A stretch of DNA of 60,954 nucleotides from Flavobacteriaceae bacterium UBA5544. Its GTDB lineage: Bacteria > Bacteroidota > Bacteroidia > Flavobacteriales > Flavobacteriaceae. Positions 59,779 to 60,954 of the stretch are shown in pieces. Each line of letters begins with the position of its first letter. Position 1 is the first letter of the stretch. Under the pieces are notes generated by a model. The model saw nothing but the letters and a program-made list of their open reading frames with translations, made no database searches and had not been told where the DNA came from. The stretch is taken from the NCBI GenBank assembly GCA_002426755.1, contig DINI01000010.1, positions 64,552 to 125,505 on the forward strand, given 5' to 3'. The position numbers and the translations under genes were made by a program.

Positions 59779-60954
59779 TCATCTGCTTAAATATACCCTC
59801 CCTTGTATTGGTTCTGTTGTGCCATCATTGAATTCCAAAATGTAAAAATAAACACCAACAGGTAAGACTGAATTGCCAAACAAAGAACCTTCTTTAGAGG
59901 TGCCGTCCCAATTAGGTGTGTTCTTATTTCCTTTGTAAAGTACATTGCCATAACGATTGAATATTTCCAAAGTAAAATTTGGATACAATATTCTTATGTT
60001 GGGTATGTCAAAATCATCGTTTGTACCATCATTGTTAGGTGAAAACCCATCTGGGATGAAAAAAACCACTTCTTGACACATATCCAAAGTTACCGTCACT
60101 GCAAGTCGAATTAAACTTTCACAACCCTCGGTGCTCAAGATAGAAGCATAATAAGTTACACCATCCACTAATGGATCATTATTTGAGTAGGCTATTCCAT
60201 CTGTTGGACTGTCATACCAAGTAATGGTTTGGGTTTCTATGATATTGGCAGACAAATTTTGAATGGTTGGATTGTCTTCCAAACAAAATGCATTACCTCC
60301 CGTAACTAGGGTAGGAGTTGGAGCATCAAAAATTTCAAATTGTGCAGAAGCGATGGATGACACATCTGCACCACATTGTGTTTCAACAGATATGAATTGT
60401 GTGATGCTTATAGTGGTTGGCCCAACATTTGTTAATTGAGTTAGGGGAATCGTAAAGCTCGTATTTCCCGCTAAAAAATCCACAGTTATAGTATTTTGAG
60501 AGGTGTTTGCTCCCGTGAGTTCATATACAATAGTATATGTACCATCTGATATTTGTGTGGCGTTTGATATTTGTACCAAACTTTCCAATCCTAGACAGAC
60601 ACTTCCGACAGTGATATTTGCACCTGTAATGTTGGGCTCTTGATTTATGGTGACTGTTACAATGGCTGATGAACTTCCCCTACATGGCAATGTCGCATCG
60701 ACAGTATAGGTATATGAGCCGGCGGTATCTACACTAGGGTCAAAAACGCCAGTTCCACTATTGAGGGCAGGGCTCCAAGTTCCTCCGGCATCTGGTGTTC
60801 CTCCCAGACTATGAAAGAGATCTATAGATGAGCCATTTCTACATAAAGTAACAGTGCCATCTGTTCCTGCATTGGGTTCAAGAACCGTGTTGACAGTCAC
60901 GATTGCAGACGCCGTACAGGATGAGGAGGAAGTTAGGGTATAGGTATAGGTCCC
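59779..60954 (-). CDS. T9SS type B (gliding-motility-associated) surface protein, partial
   Basis: The open frame runs past the right edge, so the N-terminus is missing; 391 codons plus the stop are visible. Ig-like/SprB-type repeats are seen (GSYTYTVDATLPCRGSSSAI, and an earlier GTYTYTLTSSSSCTAS). The last 100 residues form the gliding motility-associated C-terminal domain (FFIPDGFSPNNDGTNDDF, then WDGT and VGVYFYILEFNDG) that serves as the T9SS type B sorting signal. It is a secreted adhesin whose transporter partners are the next two genes. A GTG at 60900 is internal and not its start. Confidence 0.9.
   Translation of the reverse strand, partial: GTYTYTLTSSSSCTASAIVTVNTVLEPNAGTDGTVTLCRNGSSIDLFHSLGGTPDAGGTWSPALNSGTGVFDPSVDTAGSYTYTVDATLPCRGSSSAIVTVTINQEPNITGANITVGSVCLGLESLVQISNATQISDGTYTIVYELTGANTSQNTITVDFLAGNTSFTIPLTQLTNVGPTTISITQFISVETQCGADVSSIASAQFEIFDAPTPTLVTGGNAFCLEDNPTIQNLSANIIETQTITWYDSPTDGIAYSNNDPLVDGVTYYASILSTEGCESLIRLAVTVTLDMCQEVVFFIPDGFSPNNDGTNDDFDIPNIRILYPNFTLEIFNRYGNVLYKGNKNTPNWDGTSKEGSLFGNSVLPVGVYFYILEFNDGTTEPIQGRVYLSR

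Overview
The window is a chromosomal stretch of a member of the Bacteroidota, almost certainly a (probably marine) Flavobacteriaceae. The signs are: SusC/SusD genes, type IX secretion (T9SS) sorting domains, a PorP/SprF gene, an NRAMP-universal stress fusion, promoters of the Bacteroidota type (TAnnTTTG at about -7), and few Shine-Dalgarno sequences. No phage structural genes, transposases, CRISPR arrays or rRNA genes were seen. One tRNA-Asn is present. All assignments come from reading the sequence and from family knowledge; no database search was run.

Layout. 0-2.3 kb: lipid genes (acyl-ACP desaturase cut by the window edge, plsC), a Cys-rich lipoprotein, and a bacilliredoxin. 2.3-6.0 kb: a TerB-DnaJ protein, then an ECF sigma factor with a large membrane protein that looks like its anti-sigma factor. 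6.0-9.4 kb: a manganese/metal module (DtxR/MntR-type regulator, NRAMP-Usp transporter, outer-membrane beta-barrel) behind two dyads that look like operators. 9.5-18.2 kb: S9 peptidase, the feoA-feoB-small Cys-rich protein operon, SCO1, a T9SS-exported M1 peptidase, and the site-2 protease RseP. 18.3 kb: tRNA-Asn followed by about 500 bp of non-coding DNA. 18.9-24.7 kb: a small cluster with a SAM methyltransferase, a UbiA-type prenyltransferase, a GT4-GT2 double glycosyltransferase and an ABC exporter, possibly for an unidentified glycosylated lipid or polyketide-like product.

24.7-34.9 kb: regulators and stress-type genes. These are two AraC proteins, a CHASE3-PAS histidine kinase with a CheY-like protein, DUF3095, a PA2169-type four-helix protein, a processive GT2 glycosyltransferase and a DinB protein. 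A decayed second copy of the GT2 3' end lies beyond DinB. 35.0-39.2 kb: accessory DNA. A conserved hypothetical gene sits behind a helically phased 11-bp tandem repeat, followed by a type II restriction-modification pair. The C5 methyltransferase of that pair carries an N-terminal region resembling the arm-site DNA-binding domain of Bacteroidota tyrosine integrases, and its promoter is overlaid by a perfect 10-bp direct repeat. 39.2-43.7 kb: a secreted hypothetical, LemA, DUF2207 and a Tat-exported amine oxidase.

43.7-56.2 kb: a complete alpha-glucan (starch/maltodextrin) utilisation locus. Six genes are read leftwards (susC, susD, susE-like, GH13 lipoprotein, GH97, and a T9SS-exported triple-repeat starch-binding protein), and a SusR-like regulator is divergent. 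The shared intergenic region holds a 27-bp dyad and three copies of a 9-mer. 56.3-61 kb: a secreted hypothetical, then a T9SS-associated trio (gliding-motility/T9SS type B surface protein cut by the window edge, PorP/SprF, OmpA family). The most unusual item is the arm-domain methyltransferase with its repeat-bearing promoter. After it come the SusR/SusC control region, the tRNA-adjacent UbiA-glycosyltransferase cluster, and the anti-sigma protein with an internal TonB-C-like domain.
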